Source of the DNA: Rhynchopus sp. YZ270_cl-10
Lineage: Eukaryota > Euglenozoa > Diplonemea > Diplonemida > Diplonemidae
DNA: 64,000 nucleotides
Direction: 5' to 3'
Assembly (NCBI GenBank): GCA_964035575.1
Contig: OZ037925.1
Location: 310,001 to 374,000, forward strand
The stretch's first letter is position 1. The number at the start of each line of letters is the position of its first letter. The position numbers were made by a program, and so were the translations under genes. The notes beneath the pieces are model-generated. The model had not been told where the DNA came from. It ran no database searches and saw only the letters and a program-made list of their open reading frames with translations. This document shows positions 9,447-21,194 of the stretch, piece after piece.

Positions 9447-12400
9447 TCAAATATCAAACTGCGCCGACTCTGGGAGCAACGGAAGCATCACCAGGGTGTG
9501 AGAATGGCCATGCGCAGATATTTTCATCTTCGACGGCAGCACCGGCTTCGACAACGGGAACAACCTTGTACACGGCGGGAGCACTCGGAGGGTCAGCGCC
9601 TCACCCCCTTCTGCCTTCATACTTTCCACCATTGGCGCTGCAGCACCTTGCAGAAATCTTGCAAATGAAGCTTGCCAAGGAACAGTTAACTCATCAACCA
9701 CAACCTGCGCAGATGGGGAGTCAAATGCGGGGACCAACATCGCCTGCTGGATTATCGTTAAGGAGGAGATGTCTGGCCGTACATCCAACCCACCTACCGC
9801 CCCCCTTAGCACCAAACGATAACTTCCAGCCCCTTCCGCAAGGAGCATCGGAGGTGACGGCCGCCTTGGTGACAACGCTGCGACAGCCTCCCCACCGTCC
9901 CTCTCCTCCACCATGCTATCGGGCACCCTGAACCGCAAAGGGCTTCCCCCCGCCTTAGGAAAGGTGCATAACGTGTGGTCAACCCCATAGGGCTCCTTCT
10001 TGCTGAGGGCGGGGACGATGCTTTGTGGGGTGTGGAGCGTTCTTTCGTATGCACTGAGACGGAGTTGGTGGGAGTCATCTGGATCTAATGTTGTGAGTTC
10101 ATCGGTTAAGACGGTCCAAATTGATGGTTCTGACGGAAGCGTCGCATCCCCTACATGCCGAATCGTCACCGCAGTATCCGTCACAGCGACACGAATTGAT
10201 TGCGCACCCCCTGCAATCAAAAGGCGATAGCAGGTCTCATCCTCCTCAAGACGCACCTTTGGCAACCCGGTCCCAGAATGCGTAGCCCCATTCCCTGAAA
10301 GGATATGTGCGCTGGAATACGTGGCCCTCGCTACGCTCGCCAAATACTGCAACAGCACTGCCTCCCTTTCCCGCTTTGCCTCAACGCTTTGAGGGGAGGG
10401 GGCAGCAACACTGCCTGTATAGCTTCCTCCCCTGCCTCCGCCTCCACCTCCACCTCCTCCGCCCAAATGCCTTGGAGGGGTTTCCCGCTCCCTGCTGTAC
10501 ACTTCTTCCTCGAGAATCCTTCGTTGGATCTGCCGGGTCGGGGTGTAGCTGTGGTGGTGTTGTTGTTGGTCTCCGTGCATAGCGCTTTCACCACTCTGTG
10601 CAAAGCTTTCTTCATCGTGGAAAGTGTTGTTGTTGTTGTTGTAGCGATCGATCCGTTCAGCAATGTCTTGCGGGGAGTTGGGAAGGCGTGAGGGTGGACC
10701 TGCTGTCAAAGGATTTCCTTCTGGAACCGACGGGATTGGAGACATCGCGCGGGTGGTCTTCCAGGGCGCGTTATTGTGGATAGCGGAAAGCATTGGAAGC
10801 AATTCGTTCCGGTGTTGTGGATCTCTGAGGGCGGACACCCATTTAACGCAAGCATCACGACAACGTCCGAGATGGTGTGGTGACAACACCACCGCCTCAG
10901 CTAAGAACCTCACAAACGGTGGAGCCATATGCCCATACCCAAACACATCTAAGGCTCCAATCAATCTGGTTACCAATCGCCTCAGATTTGCTCCGTCTTT
11001 TGTATTTAAAATGCGAAATCGATCGCTCTCTGCAGGTCTTGACCAGCCTGCGTCTGCCTTTCGCCTAGACGGTCGCTTCACCGCTCCGCTCTTACAATCC
11101 ACCACCTCCAATCCTATCCCCTTCAATGCTAGCGTATATGAAACCAAAAAGTTCCGTTTTGCTTGTCTATCTAATGATAAATGAAGTGCCTCATCAGGGC
11201 CAACACTACCAGCCCCTGCTGGGGTATAGACGTCCGCGTGGTTTGGAAACAATGCTGCAGCAGCGCGAGCATCTCCTCCGAGAAGGGTCATAGGGAGCGC
11301 GGTGCTGTTGAAAGGTGCGGATACTTCCCGTTCAAGTCGTCCATGAACTTCGTGAATGTGGCCTACCCCTCGAAGTGGAAGGTCTCCCCTATGGAATTGA
11401 AGGTGAAACCCTCTTTGAAAAAGTTTGTGTGGAGCGGTAAATCTGCGGCGAGCAGCACCACCACCACCACCACTTCCCCGCTTTACCGGAGGCGGCGTAC
11501 TATCGCCTAACGTCAGTGCACCAGAGTCGCGCAGCGCTTGAATTGTCTCCTCAATATCACCTCGATACTGCTGAAGGTACACATTGATCACCCCATCAGG
11601 GATATTCGGTCCAATAATTTGGCGAATTGCATGCATGGGGTTGTCATTTTGTTCTAATCGGGTGTTGTTGTTGTTAGGGTGAATAGAGCTCATTGCGTGA
11701 AGCGCTTCAGCAACGTTATTGTCATATCGTTTGAGAAAGACCCGGGCCGTCCCTTCAGACGATCCGGTGAGACGAATAAATTCATTTATGTTAGCGCGGA
11801 GATCTACTACCGGTGTATCCTCTGTAGGTGCGGTAGGTGCCATACCCGAGGCGTACATCGCTGAGATGGCCCCATCCACATCGTTTCTGTGTTTATCAAG
11901 ATAGATCCGTGCACGGCGTTCAGGAGACCCAGTCAGCCGAATGACCTCTCTCACATTGTGATGCTTCTCCTCATACCACAAAGAAGAAGCATGCAGTAAG
12001 ATAACACCTACCGCGGCAAACGCGCTTTGTGCTGCCAGCTGCTCTGGGGGAGGTGGGATATCATGTTTCACCTTGAAACGTACAGAGACAGCGGAACTAA
12101 AATTCGCACTATTATGAGATTCAAACAGATCGTACAACCGGTGTAGCTCCAATGAGGACGGGATTTCCACCGCCTTCTTTAACTCCGGGAAGTGCAGGCT
12201 GTGGTAGACCCCTCCGACATCTTTGTTCACCAAGAGTCTGACTGCTCCTAAGGCATCGGATTCCTCTTCGTCTTCGGGAGGGGTGATTGTCAAAAATATT
12301 TTTTCTTCAGAGTCGTCTCTGTGAATCATTACTGTATCATCACCTTCCTGCCAGTATACTGGAGGTGGGTAGCTCTGTTGGGTGGTTCTCTTTGGTGTGG

Positions 12401-15400
12401 TAGTGGGAGATCCAGGTTCGTCGGGGATGTTGTGTTCGACGTTTCCTTTGGAGAGAAGGGGGGCAAGCCTGCGGAGGACTGCCTTCGTTGCGGAGACTGC
12501 GAGTTTATGAGAGGTAACGGTCAGAACGAAATCCTTCGCCCCAGGGGCGACACTGCGCCCCATACGCACCCCAGCTACACTCTTTTTGTGCTGTCTCGTC
12601 CCTACCTTCAATTTCACCACCCCATCTCCATGCAACGTAAATTTAATCAAATCCCCATCACAATCAGTATACGTCACATCCTCCACCACCCTCCCCACTG
12701 GTGGAGGTGCCTCTGGCAATGGAGGAGCCGCTCTTTCAAATCTAATCGCACCTATCGGACTGGAAGGGCCCTTTTGGATTGCCTTTGGTACCTTTTTTTT
12801 TCGCGGTTTCTTTTCAATTGGAGTAGGGGGTTCTAGAGAGAGTGCGGGCATGACTGGATTACGTTGTCTTTCTTCGATGGGTGGTATGGGAGTGGAATCG
12901 GAGGAAGGTGGGTTTGATTTTTGCGCATGGATTGGAATGGTTTTGGCTGAGTCGAATGCACTGCTGCGGCGTTGTTCGGTGTCAGAAACGTTCTGTTCGA
13001 CCTCAGCGCGGATGCTTGCAAGATCACTCCGAGTTCTCTGAGTCGTTTCCTTTTCTGGAGATAAATCCTGTCCAGGAATCTCTACGTTAGCGTAAAGTGC
13101 CTCCGGGTCATCTTGCTCCGCTTTTCCAGGACCATAATTCACCACAACGAAGGCACTCCGATCGGAATCAATCATGACATAACCTCCTATAGTTGCCGCA
13201 GATTTCCAGACAATCTGTGAAAATTTCGCGAATGCGGATAAATCCCTTGCCCGATCAGCTTGCGCAGAGTACCAATCCCCTATGGCGCGTTGAAGAAGGT
13301 CGCCTTCTGTCTCTCCAGGAAGGATGGTGCCGGACCAGACGTTTTGTCCATCCTCGGACCCCTGCGGGTTTGTTGTGTTTCCAGGAATGCAGCGTCCGGA
13401 GCGCATCATGTCGGTTGCGTACTGTAACGCCCGCTTTGCCTTCTCTGGGTCGAATATAAGAGGCCTCGCATTGTGTAGCTGTCGAAGGCCGTTATGTGCC
13501 TCAACAATGACCTGTTGGATGCCATCCTCAGCAGTAGGGTTGCGATACGCAATAATCCCTTCATCATTGTATTTCGCGCAGAATTTGTCAAATATTTTGT
13601 CCTCCGACCCCTTAAACTTTTTGTTTTGTAACACCGCGTTCATGGTCTCCTTCTTCTTTGGAAGGTATTTTGTGTAGACATCGTCCAATCGCTTTTGCCA
13701 GGTCCCAACTATGACGTCGTCTGCATTGTAAGGATGTAACGACAGCGTTCCGGGGGTGTACATTGAGGCGGAGATCTCTAAGGGGAAAAGGTTGGGGGAG
13801 CGGACAGCACCGCCACCGCTGCCACCGCCACCCCCGGTACTGCTCGCAACAGAGTTCTTGCGAGAGGAAGGCCGCGAAGAGGGGCGTGCTGCAGTATCAG
13901 CGCTTTGTTGTGTGTTCTGCGACACCACGCTGGTCGCCCGCGGGATGTTCGCAAGGGAGCCCAGCCCTGATTTGCGGAGCTGCGACCCAACGGTTTCCAG
14001 CCGTGCCGCCGCGTTGCTGGTGGTGTTGGCAGGGGAGTCGGTTGGGTTTGTTGAGATCGGTGCTGTCTCGAAGAGGCCCCTATTCGCCTCCTGCTGTGCT
14101 GCGGCTGCAGCGTCTTCTTCGGCCCGCTTTCGGTCATATTCCTCTTTTTCTCGACGGGCATGGTCTGCTGCTGCGGCGGCAGCGGCAGCGGCAGCGTCTT
14201 CCTCCTGTTTCCTGTTTTCTTCTTCGCGTTGTCTTGCTGCAGCAGCGTCGGCGTCTGCTTGTTGTTGTTGTTGTTGTTGTAGTTCTGCTGCAGCAGCAGC
14301 CTCGGCAGCAGCTGTGGCGGCGGCTGCTTCTGCGGCGGAAGCGGCAGCTGCTGCTGCTGCTGCAGAGGCGGCGTCTTGCTCATCTTTGAGGCGCTTGGCC
14401 TCAGCTTCTTCGGCTTCGCGTTGTTTTGCAGCTGCTTCGGCAGCAGCAGCAGCGTCGGCAGCTGCTTGTTGCTGTTGTTGTTCGGCTGCAGCTGCAGCAG
14501 CAGCAGCGGCTGCTGCCTGCTCTTGTGCTGCTGCTTGTGCTTGGGCCTGTGCTGCTGCTGCTGCTGCTTGTGCTGCCTCCTCCTCAGCCTTCTGCTGATC
14601 TGCCAGTACCTTTGCAGCTGCCTGTGCTGCCTCTGAGTCCACAGAGCTCGCAGGGGCAGCAGAAGAAGAAGTGCCTGCAGCGTCTTCAAAGCGGAGGTTC
14701 TTCGAGGCGAGTTGCTGTGAGAAAAGGTTATATTTTTTTTTTGAGAATTTTGTAAAGTTGAAAGTGCAGAACGCCTCACATCAGACTCAAAGCGAAAAGA
14801 GAGATCGGGAAACAAAAAACCCCGCTGCCTACCCCCCCACACACATCAAACAACATACCTGCGTCTTCCCCTCCTCTGTCTTCATTCTGTAGTTGTACGT
14901 TCCGTCGTTTGGGTTCTGGACGTGCCCTATTACCTTCACTTTTGTGTCATTAAGCGTGACCGCCTTGACGAGCCCGAAGACTGTCGCAGTGGTTCCTATG
15001 GGATGGAGCCCTTCTGGGGTCCGGGGGCGGACGTTCTTTGCGCGGGCGTGCATGACTTTGTCACCTACCTGCAGTTTGTAGAGGTTCACGTTGTCCTTAG
15101 TGGCCATGCCCACGATTTTGCAGTATTCGCCGTTGGGGCCTTCTTTTAGACCGTAGATCTCTGCCTCACCTTTGGGGTAGCGTGGTACACATTGGGAAGG
15201 TTCCAGGACAATGACATTGTTGTCTTCGTACAGACGCACCTTAGTACAGACCAGACCTCGTTGGATTGAATATTCCACTACGGTGGCGGGGGTGTCGTTG
15301 TACTTGATAAACTGTTTATCGGAAAGTTTGGTGACAATTACATCAGACGATCTCGCATAGCAGCCTTCCGGCACAACGTTGATCGGCTTCAGCTTGTATT

Positions 15401-15545
15401 TGCTCCCATCGCACTCTACCACCATAAGCTGAAGGTCATTCTCATTAACAAAGCTCTTCACCACACCTTTCTTCCCGCTGTGCGTAGATAGCCCCTCTAA
15501 GTACACCTTGGTCCCCTTTGGGAGGCAGTCTTTGGGGACACTCAT
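9447..15545 (-). CDS. 1,984-residue SH3-like/CAP/UBA-like multidomain protein
   Basis: Two exons, 15545-14859 and 14714-9447, join in phase 0 (donor GTATGTTG, acceptor CTCACAG, 143-bp intron). The start directly follows TTTATTACTTTAG. Residues 1-240 are repeated SH3/KOW-like barrels (KGTKVYLEGL, LQVGDKVMHARAKNV). Residues about 254-440 are an Ala/Gln/Glu-rich coiled region coded by CAG/GCA-type triplets. Residues about 625-765 are a CAP (SCP/PR-1) domain (EAHNGLRQLHNARPL, SQIVWKSAATIGGY), normally extracellular, yet no signal peptide exists. Three UBA/CUE-like helical units follow (about 1150-1295; VREVIRLTGSPERRARIYL, INEFIRLTGSSEGTARVFL). The rest has beta-rich segments, Asn, His and Gly runs, and no recognised domain. 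Role unknown, perhaps a cytoskeletal or cortical scaffold. Confidence 0.8.
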
Positions 15546-16390
15546 CTAAAGTAATAAAAAGGGGGTTTTCAGCACATCGTGAGGGAAGAGGGTTGAGGGG
15601 GATGAGGGGGTATAGGGGATTCTGGGAAGGGTTGGGTAATTGAGAAATAAACTGGAAATACAATGACCCGCTTTTTGTGAAGATTTGGTGTGGATCGGGA
15701 ACACCGCAGAGTTTCCCCCCCGACTTCGACCTATCTAGGCATAGTTCACCAATCTTTCGGGTCCCAACAAGTGTACTTTACCTCAAATCCCTTTCCAGTA
15801 AATCAGGATCGGTGGAGTCCTACAATCCATTATGTGTTTTACATCGGATACAATAGCATTGCTCTATGAATAAAGAAAAGATTGCAAAGATGAAATCCGC
15901 CGTATATAACACATCGAAGCACTTTCCTTGAAAAGAAAGTGGCTGGAATACGCCTCGGTGTGGATGAAGGGAGGTGCTATTTTCTGCTATTTTGGGGTTG
16001 TCGGCCACACCAGTATACACATCGAAGCACTTTCCTTGAAAAATAAAGAAAGTGAAGGGTGACGCTGTATTGCGCCTCGTCCGTACATCGGCAGACGGCA
16101 AGACACTGCTTCTCTGGAGTGGTGTTGTTGCACTGGGAAACTGTAATCAGACACACAGTCATTTCCAAACCAAACAAAAAAGTACGTAAGGGTGCTGTCA
16201 TTTTTTCCAACAGATGAGACTTCACACATCACTTCACATTTCTTTCTGCAATTTTTAAAAGTAACTAACGACACGTTTCTTCGGCCATACTTTTTTTTTG
16301 AAGATTTTTCTAACAAACGGATGGTCATGATAGCAGCCTGTTCGTACACATCTACACAGGTCCTTTCCCCTCCCCCCTCCCCCCTTCCCC

Positions 16391-16616
16391 CAGGGCTAGC
16401 TGTAAACAGGGGGGGCGCAGTGATTTTCGGCTGAAAAAGTTCCAGTTAAATTACCAAGGTAATTATCTCTAGTGTTTCTACATTTTGCGAGCTATTTCTG
16501 AGAGGAGCCAACGTGGAAAAAAAAAAAAAAAATGGAATCAACGGGGCTCTGATCTTTCAACTAAAGAAAAAAATTGAAGAAAAATTGAAGAATCACGGCC
16601 GTTACAGCTAGCCCTG
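16391..16616. mobile_element. hAT-like MITE, 226 bp
   Basis: Ends CAGGGCTAGCTGTAA and its exact inverse TTACAGCTAGCCCTG, with further matching inside (GTGATT). CAGGG ends suit hAT elements. The flanks are C-rich on both sides, so an 8-bp target duplication cannot be read with certainty. No coding capacity. Confidence 0.65.
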
Positions 16617-16831
16617 CTCCCCCCCTACCCCAACCCCCCTTTTTGGTCGTTCACTGGCTAGTCACGTTGCGGTTCACGAGCCCCTGTTTTGAGAGTAAAG
16701 AAATGTTTGGTAAAAAATTGTGTAAAATGTATACAATCACGCCTTCCCTCTTAGAGGTAACAGTGCTCCGCATGCATGCATGGTCACTTTACGTGATGGC
16801 TGACCGCATTTGTTCTTTCTTTCTTTTTTTC

Positions 16832-16896
16832 GATAAATTGTGTGGAGTAGTGTAGTTGCCTCGGGTTGTGTTGCCACAGTTGTGTGCAAATCTCCC
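16832..16896 (+). repeat. Dispersed repeat D, copy 3
   Basis: Follows a pyrimidine run and carries the D landmarks GATAAATTG, AGTGTAGTTGCCTCGG and TTGCCACAG. Confidence 0.85.
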
Positions 16897-17038
16897 CTGT
16901 TTTCCTCTTGTTTCAGAGCATCAAAAAGACATCGCATAAAAACCCTAGAAAAAAAAGCTTTGCTTTGTTTCGGACCGCCTTTGGCCAGATGGGGGACCGG
17001 TTCCACCTCACTGGAAAACTACTGTGTGGAAACAGTGG

Positions 17039-17463
17039 CGCAGCAATTTTGTGAGGGGGAAGAAAACAAATACGACACGAAGCCAGCGTCGAAGGGCAAG
17101 CGTACGGAATCGAGGAAGGTGACTTTTGCGGGTATCGCGGATACTTCGATGTCTACTCCTCCGCAACCACCGCAGAAGAATAAGGCTTCTCGCAACATCA
17201 GCTACGACCTGAGCGCTGAACTGGAGAAAGCCATGAAATGGGAGTTCCTGACTCTACACCCGGACGGGGAAAGCAACGAGAAAGGCACGCACAGCAACAC
17301 CTTCCAGGTTGGAGGGCCACATGCACATCCCTCTGCACAAGGGGATCCTTTGAAGGGAAAAAGACATAATAAAGAGGAAATGCTGTCTCACTTCAAACTA
17401 GAGTTGAGCGCCCGAGTGTTTACCATCGTCCTCACATTTTCCGAAAAAGGAATGTTTGTGTAG
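17039..17463 (+). pseudogene. Unassigned plus-strand coding-like relic
   Basis: An open frame of about 140 residues with protein-like composition (VTFAGIADTSMSTPPQPP, SAELEKAMKWEFLTLHPDGE), GC-richer than its AT-rich surroundings, on the strand opposite to all trusted genes. The 5' side runs straight into repeat D, with no convincing start or acceptor. It may be a fragment of a mobile-element gene or a decayed gene; no domain recognised. Confidence 0.3.
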
Positions 17464-17713
17464 CGTCATATTCTGACACCCAGAAGAACCCACCGCCACC
17501 CCCTCCCGGTTTACATTTTTTGTTATAAAGTACACGGTTGATTTTCACCTGAAACCCCCCCTACTGTGTATTATAACTGTATTATAAATCATGATTCTAT
17601 ACTACAGCCAGATATAGGAGGGGGGAGTTGATTAAATGTTTGTAAAACGAAAAGTTGGTTGGTTCTCTCTGTATTGCTTTGGCTTTTGTTTATTTGCCGA
17701 AAAAAGCATTTAG

Positions 17714-18593
17714 TTATAGGAGGGGAGAGGAAAAAACACACACCTGCAGGTACTGAACCTCCTGTCTCACAACGGGGAGCTGTTTGAGTTTCTCCTTTTG
17801 CGCATCATCCTGGGCACCGTCGTCACGGATCTTCTCAATCTGTTTGAGCTTCTTCGATGCATTGCGAAGCGACTTCGACGTGTCTGCGTACGACTTGCTG
17901 GAGAAGTCCTGCTTGTCCACAGCCTCCTCCTTGTGGCGCTGTGGCCGTTCCTCGCCAGCAGGCTTCTCCTTCTTCTCCTTCTTCTCCAACTCAGCACCGG
18001 GCACCTTCTTCTCCTTCTTCGGTTTTTCTGTTCAAATGATAATTTGCATACACTTTGCCAAACAAAAAGGTTGAATAATTTTTTTTGTTTTCAATATTTT
18101 ACGTCTTTTCATAGTTTCCGACCATCAGACGTAAACCACATTTCTTGGAGACACTGATGTGAGCACCTAAGAGAGAAAAAAAATGAGAATATTTAAAAAA
18201 AAAACCCATACGTTGCACAACAGTGGCACCTGGAACACCCGCCCAGCCAGTCTGCTTGACAGCCTCTTGTCTGTGTCCTACGGGACGGTCTGCCTGTCCC
18301 CACCCTGCACCGCCCGAGGCCACTGCGACGGGTTTTGATGTCATGCGCTCACGCTGCAACTCTGCGCAGATGGGTGGCAGCGGGACGGCAGCCTGGCCTA
18401 GCTTGATTGCGAGGCGCACCTTCGCATCCCAGGCACGCAGCGCCTTCTTGCGCTTATTCGTCGTCTCCTCTGCCCACATCTCCTCAAGCCCGTCCCTGAT
18501 CGCGGCAGGCAGACCTTTGTACACAAAGCCATCTGCGCCCTCAACGTCCTCCTGCGTCTTGTCCAACAGCACCTTCGGTTCCAAGGACGCCAT
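17714..18593 (-). CDS. Unassigned protein with eIF2A/PYM-like helical tail
   Basis: Exons 18593-18212 and 18027-17744 join in frame (donor GTATGGG, acceptor GAACAG), giving about 222 residues. After LPVVRQEVQYLQ the frame either continues nine codons to a stop at 17714 or uses the donor-like GTGTGTG there. Residues 1-127 (MASLEPKVLLDKT ... KALRAWDAKVRLAIKLGQA) match no family I know. The second exon is Lys/Glu-rich, then has an amphipathic helix pair (SKSLRNASKKLKQIEKIRDD) resembling the C-terminal ends of eIF2A and PYM, which touch the small ribosomal subunit. That likeness is short, so the link to translation is only a suggestion. The intron is 184 bp. Confidence 0.6.
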
Positions 18594-20103
18594 TGTGTGT
18601 TGTGTTCTGTGGCCGACACCACCTTGGGAGGGTTGTGGGTTGTGGGGCCCTCAGCAGGAGGGGGGCGTTTGAGTGGCACCTCTTCCACTTCCGGAGGGTG
18701 AGGGAAGGGAAAGGGTGTCAGTGTTAAAGGTTGTAATGAAGATTTGTTTACATCCACCCTACAGGTGTCGGAAGTAGCGAATATTCTTCTTGTATCATCA
18801 TCCGCAAGAGCAGAGTGCAGAGTGCAGCAGAGGAAGGGCAGACAGTCAGTTCTTGGTTGTAAAAGTGTTTATTCTCATCCACAGATGTGTCGTTGCGAAT
18901 ATTCAGAATTCTCATCACACTGCCAAAGCGTGCACTCGACACATTCAGGTTTGTGTCTCTCAGTTTTCTCCCACCTGGTTTCACGTTGCAATGTAAGGAA
19001 CACAAGGCGCAACGACAGCGAGGGTGGTTGTGTGGTAGAAATGGGAAACAAAACAGCTGCTTCAGCACCCTCTGTTGGCAGCAGGCACTCTTGAACACAT
19101 ACCAAGAGTGTGCTGCATCATACACAGGAAAAGAGGACGCAGACACAGAGAAACCGACAAAGCAGCCAAATCTTGCGGTCTTTATGACCTCACAGCAGGA
19201 CGACAGCCTGGCAGTGGGAGATACAAGCCGCTTCCAACAGCGTCGTGTGTGCATGGAAGAGGTGTGTCTCAGCATGAAACTGTCAGCGTTGAGGTACAAA
19301 AGAATCAGGACTGCAGAGGGTTCCCCCCACAGCCGCTCATTGGAAAGAAGACTTGGAACCTAATATTTCATCACGAACACATCAAAAAGTGAAAGTGAAA
19401 ATGTTCTGCTGATGTATATCTTGGCCAGCATCCGTGGTGCCAACTCATTGCAGTGCGAAGCACTGGCACCCGGTGTAGCAGCCTCCTTCAATTTTGCGAA
19501 CGAAGCTGTGCTTTGATGCCTTCTGTTGGCAACACCCACACACTCTTGAACACATCTATCAAAGAGGAAGTTCGAAAGGGCGATCCAGGCCAGGTGTACC
19601 ACGAGGGGGTGAGGTGGTGCACACATACGTAGGAGGTCAGCACGACGGCTTACCTTGCATCTGTACAGAGTGTGGTGTGGGCGAGAGGGCTTTGCCAGGC
19701 TTTGTTAAAAACTTAGACAATCATGAGCAACAAGAAATACACCTTCTCTACCCCCAGGCATTTTTTTTTTTTTTTCCTTCTATTTGTACCAAAACCTAAG
19801 TATAAATCTGAAAGAGTGAAGACGTATAGCAACGTGCCACGCTACTGCAGGGCGAAGTGCCTCCAGTATATTTTGCGGGGCACGTGTTCAGCATGCATGA
19901 GACAAAAAAGGGTAAGGGGGTGCTGTAAACAAATGCATGCGAACCTAGCAATTAAACGAGAAGTATTCAGATGAACCGAAAGCGTCACCAGCCGCTTTGG
20001 TCACCCAACAAATAATTTTTGGATAATATTTGTAGTTGAAAAAGATGGAGTTTTTTGTCCATCAGCGTCGTCTCCTCATATGAATAAAAAATCTAACAAA
20101 AGA

Positions 20104-20152
20104 AAGAAAAGTTTATAAGATGACCCTAAGCCTCTCGTGCTTAGTCACCTTA
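20104..20152 (+). repeat. Dispersed repeat C, consensus copy
   Basis: The most regular copy: AAAGTTTATAAGATGACC followed by CTAAGC-CTCTCGT-GCTTAG and TCACCTT, then an A-run. Confidence 0.9.
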
Positions 20153-20193
20153 AAAAAAAGTAAAGAGAGGGGGAAAAAAAGGGTTTGGCCATT

Positions 20194-20343
20194 TTAGGCG
20201 TACTCAACCTCGTTGCGTTGCAAATCCTTTTGCAAAGGCTGAACCTGAACCTCACAGGGCGACCCAAACACTGCTCTATTCACTGACCCCTCACCTCTGG
20301 TCAACAAGCCCTCATAAGACTTGAGACTTTGTGTACCAGCCAT
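20194..20343 (-). CDS. Possible 49-residue protein or exon
   Basis: A short frame starting MAGTQSLKSYEGLLTRGEG and ending LQKDLQRNEVEYA. It is preceded by a pyrimidine stretch and GGTGTAAG, a possible acceptor, and is richer in GC than its surroundings. No known family recognised. It could be a real microprotein, a single exon or chance. Confidence 0.3.
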   Translation of the reverse strand: MAGTQSLKSYEGLLTRGEGSVNRAVFGSPCEVQVQPLQKDLQRNEVEYA

Positions 20344-20932
20344 GCTTAGGCTTACACCAGGGCAGAGAAAGCAGATGCACATGAGAGGGGAGGGTTAATG
20401 AAAACAGTTTTTTAAAAAAATGGTTGGTTCTCCCTGCATTGATTAGGCTTTTGCAATTTTTTGTGAAAATTTGGTTGTATTAGTGTAGACACCCGAAGAT
20501 GAACTCCACTATTTTTGTTTTTTGCCGGGGGGAAAAGGGGGGTTTGGTTCTCTGTTTCTTGTTGTTAGACCTCTCCTGCACAGCTGCACAAAAGTTTGCA
20601 ATAATAATGTATATTTTACAGTCCGGCGAGACTGAAACTGATTGAAGGAGGATACAAAAAAACAACAACAAAGCTAGATAATGAACCGATCACGTTGGAG
20701 AGAGAAAAAAAGATCGGGTCTTTTGTTTGTGCGCTCAAAGCCGGGAAAACAAAAAGGTGAAAAAAATGTGTTAAACTGAAGTACGGTTGTTGTGGGTAAT
20801 TGAGTACTCAAAGAAAACAAGCAAGCTTCTGTTTTTTTCAATCCGTTTTGTTTGCCCTACAGCGCTGCCTCCAATCTTTTTAGAATTGACAACAAGTTGT
20901 TTTATCAAAAAAAACAACAATAACGACGACAA

Positions 20933-20979
20933 AGAAAAGTTTATAAGATGACCTTAAGCCTCTCATGCTTAGCCACCTT
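20933..20979 (+). repeat. Dispersed repeat C
   Basis: TTTATAAGATGACC, then TTAAGCCTCTCATGCTTAG and CCACCTT. It lies about 220 bases past the stop codon of the ankyrin/ubiquitin-like gene. Confidence 0.85.
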
Positions 20980-21194
20980 GACAAAAGGGCTGGGAACACT
21001 CTACTTCGAGAGCCTGCAGACTACGTACTGCATGAATCTGTGTGTCAGAACCACAAAAGGAAAACAAAAAAAAAGACAAAGAAGTGGCGGTAAATAAGTA
21101 CGAACCTGAGCCTCATGTGCTTAGGCACCTTTAGGAGGGAACAAAGAAAACTTGAAAGATGAATCTCTCGAGAAAAAAAAACCCCCGCCTTCCC

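Larger units (their letters stand above)
15546..17713. other. Intergenic spacer, 2.2 kb
   Basis: Contains a repeat B 3' fragment (15810-15851), a 26-bp direct repeat (ACATCGAAGCACTTTCCTTG at about 15910 and 16019), a repeat E-like segment (16066-16099), a hAT-like MITE (16391-16616), repeat D (16832-16896) and a plus-strand open frame (17039-17463). Confidence 0.6.
18594..21194. other. Intergenic spacer, 2.6 kb
   Basis: Holds direct repeats: a segment ending GCGAATATTC at about 18750-18784 and 18872-18905, and one around CTGTTGGCA...CTCTTGAACACAT at about 19065-19105 and 19520-19558. Repeat C occurs at 20104-20152 and 20933-20979, with a partial copy at 21100-21131; repeat F (GTATTAGTGTAGACACCC) at 20459-20512; a repeat G-like piece at 21148-21172. 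One small possible gene is listed separately. The 18740-19560 block is GC-richer than the rest but has no convincing frame. Confidence 0.55.

Noticed and set aside
13756-14598. Plus-strand Ala/Ser/Cys-rich open frames opposite the large gene
   Set aside because: Shadows of CAG/GCA triplet repeats coding the Ala/Gln region on the other strand.
18105-18168. A possible extra exon (GAHISVSKKCGLRLMVGNYE) in the 17714-18593 gene
   Set aside because: Including it breaks the reading frame of the next exon, whereas direct joining of 18212 to 18027 keeps it.
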